Of a DNA stretch of 43,956 nt, positions 7,779-14,929 are shown one piece after another (positions within the stretch are counted from its first letter, which is position 1; every line of letters begins with the position of its first letter). The position numbers and the translations under genes are program-made. Source of the DNA: Clostridia bacterium (lineage in GTDB: Bacteria > Bacillota > Clostridia > Christensenellales > Borkfalkiaceae); contig CAAGDF010000020.1 in assembly GCA_900768525.1 (NCBI GenBank), positions 1-43,956 on the forward strand. Direction: 5' to 3'. The notes below the pieces were generated by a model, which worked only from the letters and a program-made list of their open reading frames with translations, did no database searches and was not told where the DNA came from.

Positions 7779-8909
7779 TCAGTTTACTATGTAGGCGGGC
7801 AGTTTTTTAAGCGCGAGCAAAAGCTGATCGATTTCGTCCTCGGTGTTGAATTCGCAAAGACTTAGTCTTACAAGCCCGTTTTGTTCGGTTTTTAAAAAAG
7901 TGTGGCAAAGCGGCGCGCAGTGATAACCGCCGCGAGTGGCAATATCGAACTGTTCGGATAAGATGCCCGAAACCTCTTGCGAGGAGTAGTCGGCGTAAGA
8001 AAAAGCTACTATTCCGACGGGGTTTTGCTTTGAATAAATCTTTATGCCGCGCACGCCGCTAAGCCCGCGTATTGCGTAAGCGGTCAGCGCGATAAGCCTT
8101 TTTTGTTTATACTTAAAGTTTTCGGCGTTATAAAGCGTACCTTCCATAAGCGATATGATTGCGGGCAGGTTCAGCGTGCCGCATTCTAAAAGTTCGGGGT
8201 AACCGGACGGCAATTCGGAAAAACTTTCTGTGCCCGTGCCGCCGAACATAAGCGGCTGAATCTGAGATTTTTTGTTAAAAATCAGCCCGCCGCTGCCTTG
8301 TATTCCGTGCATGCCTTTATGCCCCGAAAAACACAAAACGTCTATATTTTGTTTTTTCATGTCCACTATGGCGTGTCCGCAAACCTGCGCTCCGTCAAGT
8401 ATGAAAGTGATGCCTTTTTCGGCTAAAAGTCCGCCTATAGCTTCATAATCGCATAGTTCACCCGTTACATTGGACGCGCCGGTAAGTATCACCGCAGTGG
8501 TATTATCGCAGATTGCGCGTTCGATATCGCTTTTTAAAACCGCGCCGAATTTCGGTTCGACTACGGTAAGGGTAATCTTTCCGAAACGCTGCAAATGATA
8601 CAGCGGGCGAAGTACGCTGTTATGTTCATATGCGGAAACGACTACATTGCCGTTGGTAATCAATCCGAATATCGCGGTGTTAAGTGCCTCGGTGCAGTTT
8701 TTGGTAAAAATCACGCGTTCACACTTTTCCGCGTTAAAAAAACGTTGAAGCAGTTTACGCGTTTTGTAAACGTACTCTTCGGCGAGTACCGCGCGCTTGT
8801 GCCCGCTGTGTCCCGCGTTCACGCTGAGGTAACGCATGGCGTTTTCGGTTGCGTCGATTACCCGCTGCGGCTTGAACCCGCCTGTTGCGGCATTGTCGAA
8901 ATATATCAT
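7779..8909 (-). CDS. Cysteine desulfurase-family aminotransferase class V protein
   Basis: PLP enzyme of the NifS/SufS/CsdB fold that would release sulfur (or selenium) from cysteine as a persulfide. N-terminal MIYFDNAATGG is typical. The PLP lysine is K198 in SGHKGMHG and the persulfide cysteine is C331 in RGGYHCAPLC. Length is 376 aa, close to the family norm. The start is ATG 8909; a GTG two codons upstream (8915) shares the AGGTAG site and cannot be excluded. It lies divergent to a DUF3343 (Se/S carrier-like) gene, a pairing known in Firmicutes for the desulfurase subfamily linked to selenium or labile sulfur transfer, so the partner is probably that protein rather than an IscU scaffold. 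No suf or isc genes are nearby. Confidence 0.88.
   Translation of the reverse strand: MIYFDNAATGGFKPQRVIDATENAMRYLSVNAGHSGHKRAVLAEEYVYKTRKLLQRFFNAEKCERVIFTKNCTEALNTAIFGLITNGNVVVSAYEHNSVLRPLYHLQRFGKITLTVVEPKFGAVLKSDIERAICDNTTAVILTGASNVTGELCDYEAIGGLLAEKGITFILDGAQVCGHAIVDMKKQNIDVLCFSGHKGMHGIQGSGGLIFNKKSQIQPLMFGGTGTESFSELPSGYPELLECGTLNLPAIISLMEGTLYNAENFKYKQKRLIALTAYAIRGLSGVRGIKIYSKQNPVGIVAFSYADYSSQEVSGILSEQFDIATRGGYHCAPLCHTFLKTEQNGLVRLSLCEFNTEDEIDQLLLALKKLPAYIVN
8425..8452 (+). repeat. Possible repeat copy J within the cysteine desulfurase gene
   Basis: AAAAGTCCGCCTATAG (8425-8440) is identical over 16 bases to repeat copy I, followed by a partial match ending ATAATCG in place of GATTATCG. It encodes the stretch YEAIGGLL, which also fits the protein family, so this may be chance. 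Confidence 0.3.
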
Positions 8910-9026
8910 TTTCACAAAATCTACCTGAAAATAATATATTATAATATCGCGCGTATTATGTCGAATCGCCGATTGACTTTTCGATGTGTGCGTTTGCCGA
9001 AGATGCTCGACATAGGAGAAAGAAGC

Positions 9027-9278
9027 ATGACCGTAGTCGTGTTTAAAACAAAAACCGAAGTTTTTTCTTTTATTGACGATGCAAGAAACGTAGGTTTGGG
9101 TGCAAGCGTGGTTTCGGTGCCGAAAGAACTGAAAATCGGTTGCGGGCTTGCCGTAAGTATCGGCGATAACCGCGCGATGAGCGCGTGGGCGATAGTCAAA
9201 AAGAAAGGCTATCCCACATTTTTCGGAATATTTAAGGTTACCCGCGGAACTACGAAAAAAATCACAAGAATTGTTTAA
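9027..9278 (+). CDS. DUF3343 family protein (putative Se/S carrier-like)
   Basis: An 83-aa protein of the DUF3343 family, small ferredoxin-like-fold proteins annotated as putative selenium/sulfur carriers. The sequence MTVVVFKTKTEVFSFIDDARN... with GCGLAVSIGD keeps a cysteine (C44, motif KIGCGLAV) at the position where these proteins carry theirs. The start ATG 9027 follows AGGAGA. It is transcribed divergently from the cysteine desulfurase; the likely job is to accept sulfur or selenium from that enzyme. No selenophosphate synthase or YedF gene is in the window, so the pathway cannot be confirmed here. Confidence 0.75.
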   Translation: MTVVVFKTKTEVFSFIDDARNVGLGASVVSVPKELKIGCGLAVSIGDNRAMSAWAIVKKKGYPTFFGIFKVTRGTTKKITRIV

Positions 9279-9294
9279 AAAAATTTGTTACAGT

Positions 9295-9330
9295 ATAACC
9301 GACCGTTTTATGTCGCGGTTATCGGTCTTT
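9295..9330 (+). terminator. Candidate terminator after the DUF3343 gene
   Basis: ATAACCG (9295-9301) pairs with CGGTTAT (9316-9322), followed by CGGTCTTTGTT. The T-tract is short and interrupted. Confidence 0.4.
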
Positions 9331-9436
9331 GTTAAAAAAACATTGCCGTGCCCGATATAAAGCGGTCTTTTTTTGGCGTTTTTATGTTGTTTTTAATTTG
9401 TTTTTTCGGGTGTTGGGCGTTTTGACCTAAAAAAGA

Positions 9437-9465
9437 TTGTAAAAGCGCAAAAAACATGTTAAAAT
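9437..9465 (+). promoter_or_regulatory. Promoter of nth
   Basis: TTGTAA (9437-9442), 17-bp spacer, TAAAAT (9460-9465), about 30 bases before the nth start. Confidence 0.5.
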
Positions 9466-9495
9466 ATTCAAATAAAGAAACACACGGAGGGCGGT

Positions 9496-10140
9496 ATGAC
9501 TAAAGAAGAACTCGGCAAAATAACCGAGTATTTTGCAAAACGTTATCCGTCGCCGCGCCCCGCGCTTGAGTACGGCAGCGTTTATCAGTTGCTTGTTGCG
9601 GTAATTCTTTCGGCGCAGTGCACGGACGCACGCGTAAATATCGTCACGAACGAACTGTTCAAAGAATACGGCACGCCGCAAAAAATGCTTACGCTAAGCA
9701 AAACCGAACTTGAAAAAAAGATTTATTCCTGCGGTTTTTTCAGGAGCAAAGCCGAGCATATTCTTTCCGCCACGCGTGATATTTGCGATAAATTCGGCGG
9801 CGAAGTGCCCGAAAATTACGACGATTTATTGTCGCTTGCCGGCGTCGGACGGAAAACCGCCAACGTCGTCAGCGCGGTCGCTTTTAAAAAACCCGCAATC
9901 GCCGTGGATACGCATGTTTTCAGGGTTTCCAATCGGTTGGGGCTTGCTGTCGGCAAAACTCCGCTTGCGGTAGAGATGGGGCTTAATAAAGTAATTCCCG
10001 AAGAACTTCGCGGCGATTTTCATCATTATCTGATATTTTACGGGCGCGAGGTGTGCGGTTCGCGTAAGCCGCTTTGCAACGAGTGCGGAATATCCGACTA
10101 CTGCGAGTACTACAAGAAAACCGTACTCAAACAAAAATAA
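9496..10140 (+). CDS. nth: Endonuclease III, DNA glycosylase/AP lyase
   Basis: Base-excision repair enzyme that removes oxidised pyrimidines and nicks the abasic site. The helix-hairpin-helix LAGVGRKTANVV carries the catalytic lysine K120, and the catalytic aspartate is D138 in AVDTHVFR. The [4Fe-4S] cluster ligands are C187-x6-C194-x2-C197-x5-C203. All of these fall at the same residue numbers as in E. coli Nth, so the enzyme should be fully active. Length is 214 aa. A strong GGAGGGCGGT site precedes the ATG. It is followed after about 100 bp (with repeat copy C) by obg, and is probably a separate unit. Confidence 0.96.
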   Translation: MTKEELGKITEYFAKRYPSPRPALEYGSVYQLLVAVILSAQCTDARVNIVTNELFKEYGTPQKMLTLSKTELEKKIYSCGFFRSKAEHILSATRDICDKFGGEVPENYDDLLSLAGVGRKTANVVSAVAFKKPAIAVDTHVFRVSNRLGLAVGKTPLAVEMGLNKVIPEELRGDFHHYLIFYGREVCGSRKPLCNECGISDYCEYYKKTVLKQK

Positions 10141-10149
10141 TTATTTGAT

Positions 10150-10179
10150 AAAAAGTGCGGCTATAGGTTGATTATCGGC
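10150..10179 (+). repeat. Interspersed palindromic repeat, copy C
   Basis: AAAAAGTGCGG, then CTATAGGTTGATTATCGGC. Lies between nth and obg. Confidence 0.7.
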
Positions 10180-10238
10180 TGTTTTCAGCTGAATAAAGAG
10201 TAAAACGAAATACGGAAAATTATAAAAAGGATAGAGAT

Positions 10239-11504
10239 ATGTTTGTCGATAAAGAGAGTATAATCATAAAAGCCGGGGACGGCGGCGACGGTTGCACGTC
10301 GTTCATTCGTTATAAAGGCGTGCCCGACGGCGGTCCCGACGGCGGCGACGGCGGCAAGGGCGGCAACGTCGTTTTTGTGGGGGACAGGCACAAGTCAAGC
10401 CTTCTTGACTTTCAGTTCCGTCATAAATTCTTTGCCGAAAACGGGCAAAAGGGCGATACGAAAAACTGCACGGGGCGTTGCGGAGAGGATATTGTGATCC
10501 CCGTTCCGCTGGGTACGGTTATTCGCGATAAAGAGAGCGGTTCGGTTATTTGCGATATGTTTTACGACGGTCAGCGCGAAATCGTGCTTAAAGGCGGCAG
10601 CGGCGGCAAGGGCAATAAGCGTTTTTGCACAAGCACGCGGCACGCTCCGCATTTTTCGCAAAAGGGTGAAAAAACCGAAATTCGTCGCGTAATCCTTGAA
10701 CTGAAAGTCATTGCGGACGTCGGGCTGGTAGGTTTTCCGAACGTGGGCAAGTCAACTTTGCTTTCTAAAATTTCGGGTGCAAAGCCGAAAATCGCCAACT
10801 ACCATTTTACCACGCTCACGCCTAATTTGGGCGTTGTCCGTCATCACGAAAGCGATTTTATCGTTGCCGATATCCCGGGGCTTATCGAGGGCGCAGCCGA
10901 AGGCGCGGGCTTAGGTCATGAGTTTTTAAGGCATATCGAGCGCACGCGCATGCTCGTTCACCTCGTCGATATTTCGGGCGTGGAAGGGCGCGATCCGCTT
11001 GACGATTTCGTTAAGATTAACAACGAGCTTAAAGGTTACAGCGAGAAACTTGCCGAACTTAAACAAATTGTAGTGCTTAATAAGACCGACATTTACGGCG
11101 CGGAAGAAAATATCAAGCGTTTCAAGCGTAAATTCGGCAAAAAATACGATATTTTCCTCACCTCGGCGATCGACTCCACGGGTGTGGAGGAGCTGCTTGA
11201 CAAAATTTGCGAAGAACTCGCGCTTCTGCCTCTGCAAAAACCGCTTGAATTCGAGCCGTTTGCTTACGAAAACACGCGCGAAGATTCTTTCGAGATCGAA
11301 CGCGACGACGACGGCGCATTCGTAGTCATAGGTCCGCTTGTCGATTTGTTAGAGCGTAACGTCGTGCTTAACGACGTCGATTCTATGGCGTATTTTCAGA
11401 AAATGCTGCGCGATAAAGGCGTTATTTCCGCGCTCAGGCGGAGCGGCGCGGTTCATGGCAGCGTTGTGGTGATCGGCGAAATAGAGTTCGATTTCGTTGA
11501 ATAA
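10239..11504 (+). CDS. obg: GTPase Obg (CgtA)
   Basis: Essential GTPase of late 50S subunit assembly and stress signalling. The Gly-rich Obg fold occupies residues 1-158 (KAGDGGDGCTSFIR, GGDGGKGG). The G domain has G1 GFPNVGKST from residue 165, the switch TTLTPNLGVV, G3 DIPGLIEGA and G4 NKTD. A C-terminal OCT domain of about 70 residues follows (FEIERDDDGAFVVIGPLVDLLE). Full length at 421 aa. The start follows AAAGGA. It heads the run obg, yhbY, nadD-yqeK, rsfS, a grouping common in Firmicutes that joins ribosome maturation to NAD synthesis, here interrupted by a minus-strand gene. Confidence 0.97.
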   Translation: MFVDKESIIIKAGDGGDGCTSFIRYKGVPDGGPDGGDGGKGGNVVFVGDRHKSSLLDFQFRHKFFAENGQKGDTKNCTGRCGEDIVIPVPLGTVIRDKESGSVICDMFYDGQREIVLKGGSGGKGNKRFCTSTRHAPHFSQKGEKTEIRRVILELKVIADVGLVGFPNVGKSTLLSKISGAKPKIANYHFTTLTPNLGVVRHHESDFIVADIPGLIEGAAEGAGLGHEFLRHIERTRMLVHLVDISGVEGRDPLDDFVKINNELKGYSEKLAELKQIVVLNKTDIYGAEENIKRFKRKFGKKYDIFLTSAIDSTGVEELLDKICEELALLPLQKPLEFEPFAYENTREDSFEIERDDDGAFVVIGPLVDLLERNVVLNDVDSMAYFQKMLRDKGVISALRRSGAVHGSVVVIGEIEFDFVE

Positions 11505-11563
11505 AAAGGCGTACGCCGAGTTGCGTATGCCCATTTATATAAAAATAATACGGAGAAATATAT

Positions 11564-11857
11564 ATGTTTACGTCAAAAGAAAGAAGCAATTTGCGCGCTA
11601 TGGCGCAAAATATCAAGCCTGTAACGCAGGTGGGCAAGGGCGGTATATCCGACGCGCTCGTTCAGTCGCTTTCGCAAGCGCTCGAAGCCCGCGAACTTAT
11701 AAAGATCAGCGTGCTCAATAACGTTGACGACGACGCGAGAGAAATCGCCGAAAACCTCGCCGACGCTTTGAAAGCGGAAGTGGTTGCCGTTATCGGCAAA
11801 AAGATTATTTTATACCGCAAAAGTTCAAGAAAAGATATCGATCACATAGTGTTTTAA
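11564..11857 (+). CDS. yhbY: CRM-domain RNA-binding protein YhbY
   Basis: A 97-aa single-domain CRM (YhbY/CRS1) protein that binds rRNA precursors and acts in 50S assembly. It shows the conserved start LRAMAQNIKPVTQVGKGG, with the GKGG turn, and the end VVAVIGKKIILYRKS. Preceded by GGAG at good distance. It lies 60 bp after obg, probably in the same transcript. Regarded as an ordinary orthologue. Confidence 0.93.
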   Translation: MFTSKERSNLRAMAQNIKPVTQVGKGGISDALVQSLSQALEARELIKISVLNNVDDDAREIAENLADALKAEVVAVIGKKIILYRKSSRKDIDHIVF

Positions 11858-11860
11858 TTT

Positions 11861-11890
11861 AAAAAGTAAGCCTATAAGTCGATTATCGGC
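11861..11890 (+). repeat. Interspersed palindromic repeat, copy D
   Basis: AAAAAGTAAGC, then CTATAAGTCGATTATCGGC. It begins a few bases after the yhbY stop and ends 12 bases before the convergent gene's stop. It shares an exact 18-base core with copy E inside that gene. Confidence 0.75.
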
Positions 11891-11901
11891 ATAAAATAAG
11901 A

Positions 11902-12702
11902 CTAATTAAACAGCGTGTCTTTGATTGAGGACGGCTGTTTTTTTTCTGCAATTCTTATTACAAGCAGGATTGCCGAAAACGCAAGCAGCAAACTTCCGCA
12001 AAAAATGTACCATTTCGGGAAAAACGATAATCTTGAAAAAAGTATGATTCCCGCCGCCGATAACGCCGAAGTCGCAGCGCGTTTAAAGGTCGCAAGTTCG
12101 GTCAATTTATTTTTTATTCTTTCAAATATTCTCGGCTTTTCGATGTTTTCGGTTTGCGTCGGAAAGGCAAGGTTGTATTCTTTTTCGAGTTCGGGGAGCG
12201 CGTTTTTATCGAATACGGTGATTTTTCTTTGTTTGCAAAAAGTCAGGCAATCGTCCGTCGGCATATTGCAAAATAATATTGCATTTTTACCGACCGAGTT
12301 TTTTTTAAGGTTTACGGCGCGGTTTCTTTCGGTGGTTTTAGAGTAGTCGAACAGATAAACGGAATTTTCGGTTTCTATAAAATTATCTTCGATATTTATA
12401 ATTTTACAATCTTTAAAAATCGGCAAAAACAGGTCTATAAGTCGATTATCGGGCATTATTTCGAGTTCGGAAAGTATAAAGTCCCATCTTTTTTCGTCGT
12501 TCAATTTTAATATTTTATGTTTGTTTTTTCTTGAAAGAGTTAAAAATACGGTAAGGCAAACCAAAACCGCCGCAACAATCGAAAGAATAAATACGGCAAC
12601 CGTCTTTGATAGCATTGTCCGCAGCAATACGCTTACTGCAAAGAACGTTATAAAACACGAAAGAAGGGAGTCGCAAACTATAGGTATTATGTTTTTTCGC
12701 AT
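11902..12702 (-). CDS. Unknown four-helix membrane protein with central cytoplasmic domain
   Basis: A 266-aa protein with hydrophobic pairs near residues 8-55 and 210-250 and a soluble domain of about 150 residues between them. The soluble part (SVYLFDYSKTTERNRAVNLKKNSVGKNAILFCNMPTDDCLTFC) alternates strands and helices and loosely resembles restriction-endonuclease-like folds, but I see no metal-binding PD-(D/E)xK motif. Function unknown. GAGGTTAATAAT precedes the ATG at 12702. It stands against the direction of the surrounding ribosome/NAD cluster. A copy of the genomic repeat (12425-12452) lies within it in frame and encodes DNRLIDLFLP. Confidence 0.7.
   Translation of the reverse strand: MRKNIIPIVCDSLLSCFITFFAVSVLLRTMLSKTVAVFILSIVAAVLVCLTVFLTLSRKNKHKILKLNDEKRWDFILSELEIMPDNRLIDLFLPIFKDCKIINIEDNFIETENSVYLFDYSKTTERNRAVNLKKNSVGKNAILFCNMPTDDCLTFCKQRKITVFDKNALPELEKEYNLAFPTQTENIEKPRIFERIKNKLTELATFKRAATSALSAAGIILFSRLSFFPKWYIFCGSLLLAFSAILLVIRIAEKKQPSSIKDTLFN
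12425..12452 (+). repeat. Interspersed palindromic repeat, copy E, inside a coding sequence
   Basis: AAAAAC-AGGT then CTATAAGTCGATTATCGGG. The 18-base core is identical to intergenic copy D. Read on the minus strand, it encodes part of PDNRLIDLFLP in the four-helix membrane protein without breaking the frame. Confidence 0.65.
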
Positions 12703-12764
12703 ATTATTAACCTCGATTTAACCTCTTTTTAAAGAATTATTGCCCCGAATGTTGCAAAATAAAC

Positions 12765-12800
12765 TTGTATATCGCGAAAAACCATGATATAATACAGCCA
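12765..12800 (+). promoter_or_regulatory. Promoter placing the transcript start on the nadD start codon
   Basis: TTGTAT (12765-12770), 17-bp spacer, TATAAT (12788-12793). Seven bases beyond the -10 box is A12800, the A of the nadD ATG. No ribosome site is present, so the message is predicted to be leaderless. Confidence 0.65.
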
Positions 12801-13918
12801 TGAAAAAGATCGGAATATACGGCGGATCGTTCGATCCCGTGCACATAGACCATGTAAATATATGTAAGGCGTTTCATTCCGCGCTCGGTCTTGACGAGGT
12901 TTACGTCGTGCCCGCTCGTCTTTCGCCGTTCAAGCAAAAAAACGGCGCGTCCGCGGAAGATCGTTACAATATGTTGCGCCTTGCTTTTTCGGACTGTCCG
13001 TTCGTTACCGTAAGCAGGTTCGAAATCGATTCCGAAAACGTAAACTATTCGTATCTCACGGTAAAACATTTTTCCGAAGAGGAGAACGCAAAGTTATATT
13101 TTCTTATCGGCGCGGACAGTCTTAATTCTTTCGTTACTTGGAAAAATCCCGATATAATAGCGGGTTTATCTACCGTTTGCGTTGTCGCAAGAGATAAGGA
13201 AGATACAAACGCTGCAACCGATATTTTTTATAAAAAGTACGGCTATAAGCCCGTTATCGTACCTTTTACGGGGTATTGTTCAAGCACCGTAGCGCGCGAA
13301 TATCTCGCGCTCGGGCTTAGTACCGCCGATATGCTTTTGCCTTGCGTAGGCGAATATATAGAAAAAAACAATTTATATCCGCCCGATAAATATCACGAGT
13401 TTTTGCGTACTTATTCAAAACCGTCAAGGCTTGTTCATACCGTGGGCGTGGAAATCACAGCCAAACGTTATGCCGAAAAAACGGATGCGAGCGTGCAAAA
13501 AGCAATGTTTGCCGCTCTTCTTCACGACAATGCAAAATATTTAAGCAAAGAAGATTACCCCGATTTTAAATGCGACGAGGACGTTCCCGAGCCGATTATT
13601 CACCAATTTTTGGGCGCGTACGTTGCCGAAAAAGTGCTCGGCGTCGAGGATGCCGAGGTGTTGAATGCGATAAAATGGCATACGACGGGGCGACCGGATA
13701 TGGGCTTGCTCGAAAAAATTATTTATACCGCCGATTTGTTAGAGCCCGGTCGAAAATTTCCCGGAGTAGACCTGCTTCGTAAAGCGGTGGACGATGATTT
13801 TGAAAGCGGTTTCAGGCTGTGCGTAAGCGAACTTTTAAAGTTTTTGCAGGCGGGCAACGAAAGCGTGTATTATATGAGCGTGCTTACAAACGAGTATTAC
13901 AACGGCGATAAAAAATAA
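12800..13918 (+). CDS. nadD-yqeK: Bifunctional nicotinate-nucleotide adenylyltransferase / YqeK-type HD hydrolase
   Basis: Fusion of two proteins that are usually separate neighbours. Residues 1 to about 195 are NadD, which makes deamido-NAD from nicotinate mononucleotide and ATP: GIYGGSFDPVH at the N-terminus and the late SST motif (CSSTVAREYL). Residues about 200-372 are an HD-domain YqeK protein (family activity: Ap4A hydrolysis), with H213 in RLVHTVGV, H242-D243 in LLHDNAKYL and KWHTTG. The nucleotide-binding HxGH motif reads H15-I-D-H18, with Asp in place of Gly. The start codon follows directly on the promoter, so leaderless translation is likely. A repeat-like stretch (13232-13260) encodes KKYGYKPVI. 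Followed by rsfS, as in many Firmicutes. Confidence 0.93.
   Translation: MKKIGIYGGSFDPVHIDHVNICKAFHSALGLDEVYVVPARLSPFKQKNGASAEDRYNMLRLAFSDCPFVTVSRFEIDSENVNYSYLTVKHFSEEENAKLYFLIGADSLNSFVTWKNPDIIAGLSTVCVVARDKEDTNAATDIFYKKYGYKPVIVPFTGYCSSTVAREYLALGLSTADMLLPCVGEYIEKNNLYPPDKYHEFLRTYSKPSRLVHTVGVEITAKRYAEKTDASVQKAMFAALLHDNAKYLSKEDYPDFKCDEDVPEPIIHQFLGAYVAEKVLGVEDAEVLNAIKWHTTGRPDMGLLEKIIYTADLLEPGRKFPGVDLLRKAVDDDFESGFRLCVSELLKFLQAGNESVYYMSVLTNEYYNGDKK
13232..13260 (+). repeat. Possible repeat copy F within nadD-yqeK
   Basis: AAAAAGTACGG, then CTATAAGCCCGTTATCG. About 22 of 30 positions match copy I. It encodes KKYGYKPVI in a variable part of NadD just before the SST motif. It could be a genuine in-frame insertion or a chance match, since other NadD proteins have similar residues there. 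Confidence 0.35.
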
Positions 13919-14032
13919 ACTTTTGCCGCAAAACAGGCGGCATTGTAACTAAAAACGATTAAAAACGTTGCGGCGGCAGCCGCGTTAAACGATAATAAGG
14001 TTAAACAATAAAATTACAAAGGCGGTAAAATT

Positions 14033-14389
14033 ATGAATTCCGAAACTTTAACAAAGCAAATTTGCGATATTTTACTTGCAAAAAAAGCAAACGATATAGT
14101 AAAAATCAACGTAAGCAAAAAAAGCTCGCTTGCCGATTATTTCGTCATTGCGAGCGGAAGATCGTCCACGCAGGTTAAGGCGCTTGCCGAATATGTGGAC
14201 GAGGGTATGAGCAAACTCGGCGTAGAGGTAAAGCGCCGAGAGGGTGAATCCGAAGGTCGTTGGACGGTGCTTGATTACGGCGATTGCATCGTACATATTT
14301 TCGACGACGAAAACAGACTTTTCTATCACCTTGAAAAACTGTGGGAAGACGGCGATAATTTTGAACGCGTTACCGACGACGAACAGTAA
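14033..14389 (+). CDS. rsfS: Ribosomal silencing factor RsfS
   Basis: A 118-aa RsfS/Iojap protein that binds ribosomal protein L14 and blocks subunit joining when nutrients are short. The core SLADYFVIASGRSSTQVKAL and the end WTVLDYGDCIVHIF are the family signature. It follows nadD-yqeK by about 115 bp, the conserved order in Firmicutes. The ribosome site is AAAGGCGG before the ATG. Nothing unusual. Confidence 0.95.
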   Translation: MNSETLTKQICDILLAKKANDIVKINVSKKSSLADYFVIASGRSSTQVKALAEYVDEGMSKLGVEVKRREGESEGRWTVLDYGDCIVHIFDDENRLFYHLEKLWEDGDNFERVTDDEQ

Positions 14390-14499
14390 TCGGTCGAAGC
14401 GCACGGTAAACAGTCGATCGGCAAACGGCTGAAGTGCACGGTAAATAAAACAGTTGCGATAAAACGGCGGTAAAAACCAATGTTTTGCAAAAAAGTTTT

Positions 14500-14763
14500 T
14501 TATTCGGCGGTCGGCGTTTTTTCGTCGTCCAGAAGTTTACCGCGGATGGCAATAGTTTTGCTTGGCTTTTTGCGGCGGCGACTTCGCACCCGCTCGAAAT
14601 AATAAATCTTTTCTTCGGGCTGCTTGTCGGTTTGTTCGGCGGGCTCGTCTTCGGGTTCGGCATTGCCGCGCTTGGAGTAAACAAGGCTTACCAAAAACGA
14701 AATAAAAAGGCAAAATATGTACAATACGGCTAACGCCGCTAAACCTAAAAACGGATTCGGCAT
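14500..14763 (-). CDS. Small single-helix membrane protein, unknown
   Basis: An 87-aa protein with one membrane helix (about residues 7-28, GLAALAVLYIFCLFISFLVSLV), then an acidic linker (NAEPEDEPAEQTDKQPEEK) and a very basic stretch (ERVRSRRRKKPSK). Function not recognised. The ATG at 14763 is preceded by GGGGGT. The soluble tail would be cytoplasmic by the positive-inside rule. It lies convergent with rsfS and divergent from the DeoC-like gene at 14930. Confidence 0.65.
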   Translation of the reverse strand: MPNPFLGLAALAVLYIFCLFISFLVSLVYSKRGNAEPEDEPAEQTDKQPEEKIYYFERVRSRRRKKPSKTIAIRGKLLDDEKTPTAE

Positions 14764-14877
14764 AGTGTACCCCCATGTTTTATATGGAAATTATACCATG
14801 CGTCGCATAAGCGATTTTTGCGATTTTTGCCGATTATAAATGTTTTAGGTCGAAAAACAGTTAAGTATACCTACTTT

Positions 14878-14907
14878 TTTACATACCGCCGATAAGGCGT
14901 GTAGTAT
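14878..14907 (+). promoter_or_regulatory. Promoter of the DeoC-like gene
   Basis: TTTACA (14878-14883), 18-bp spacer, TAGTAT (14902-14907), 22 bp before the ATG, which is preceded by GGAG. Confidence 0.5.
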
Positions 14908-14929
14908 TTAATGTTCTATTGGAGTAATC

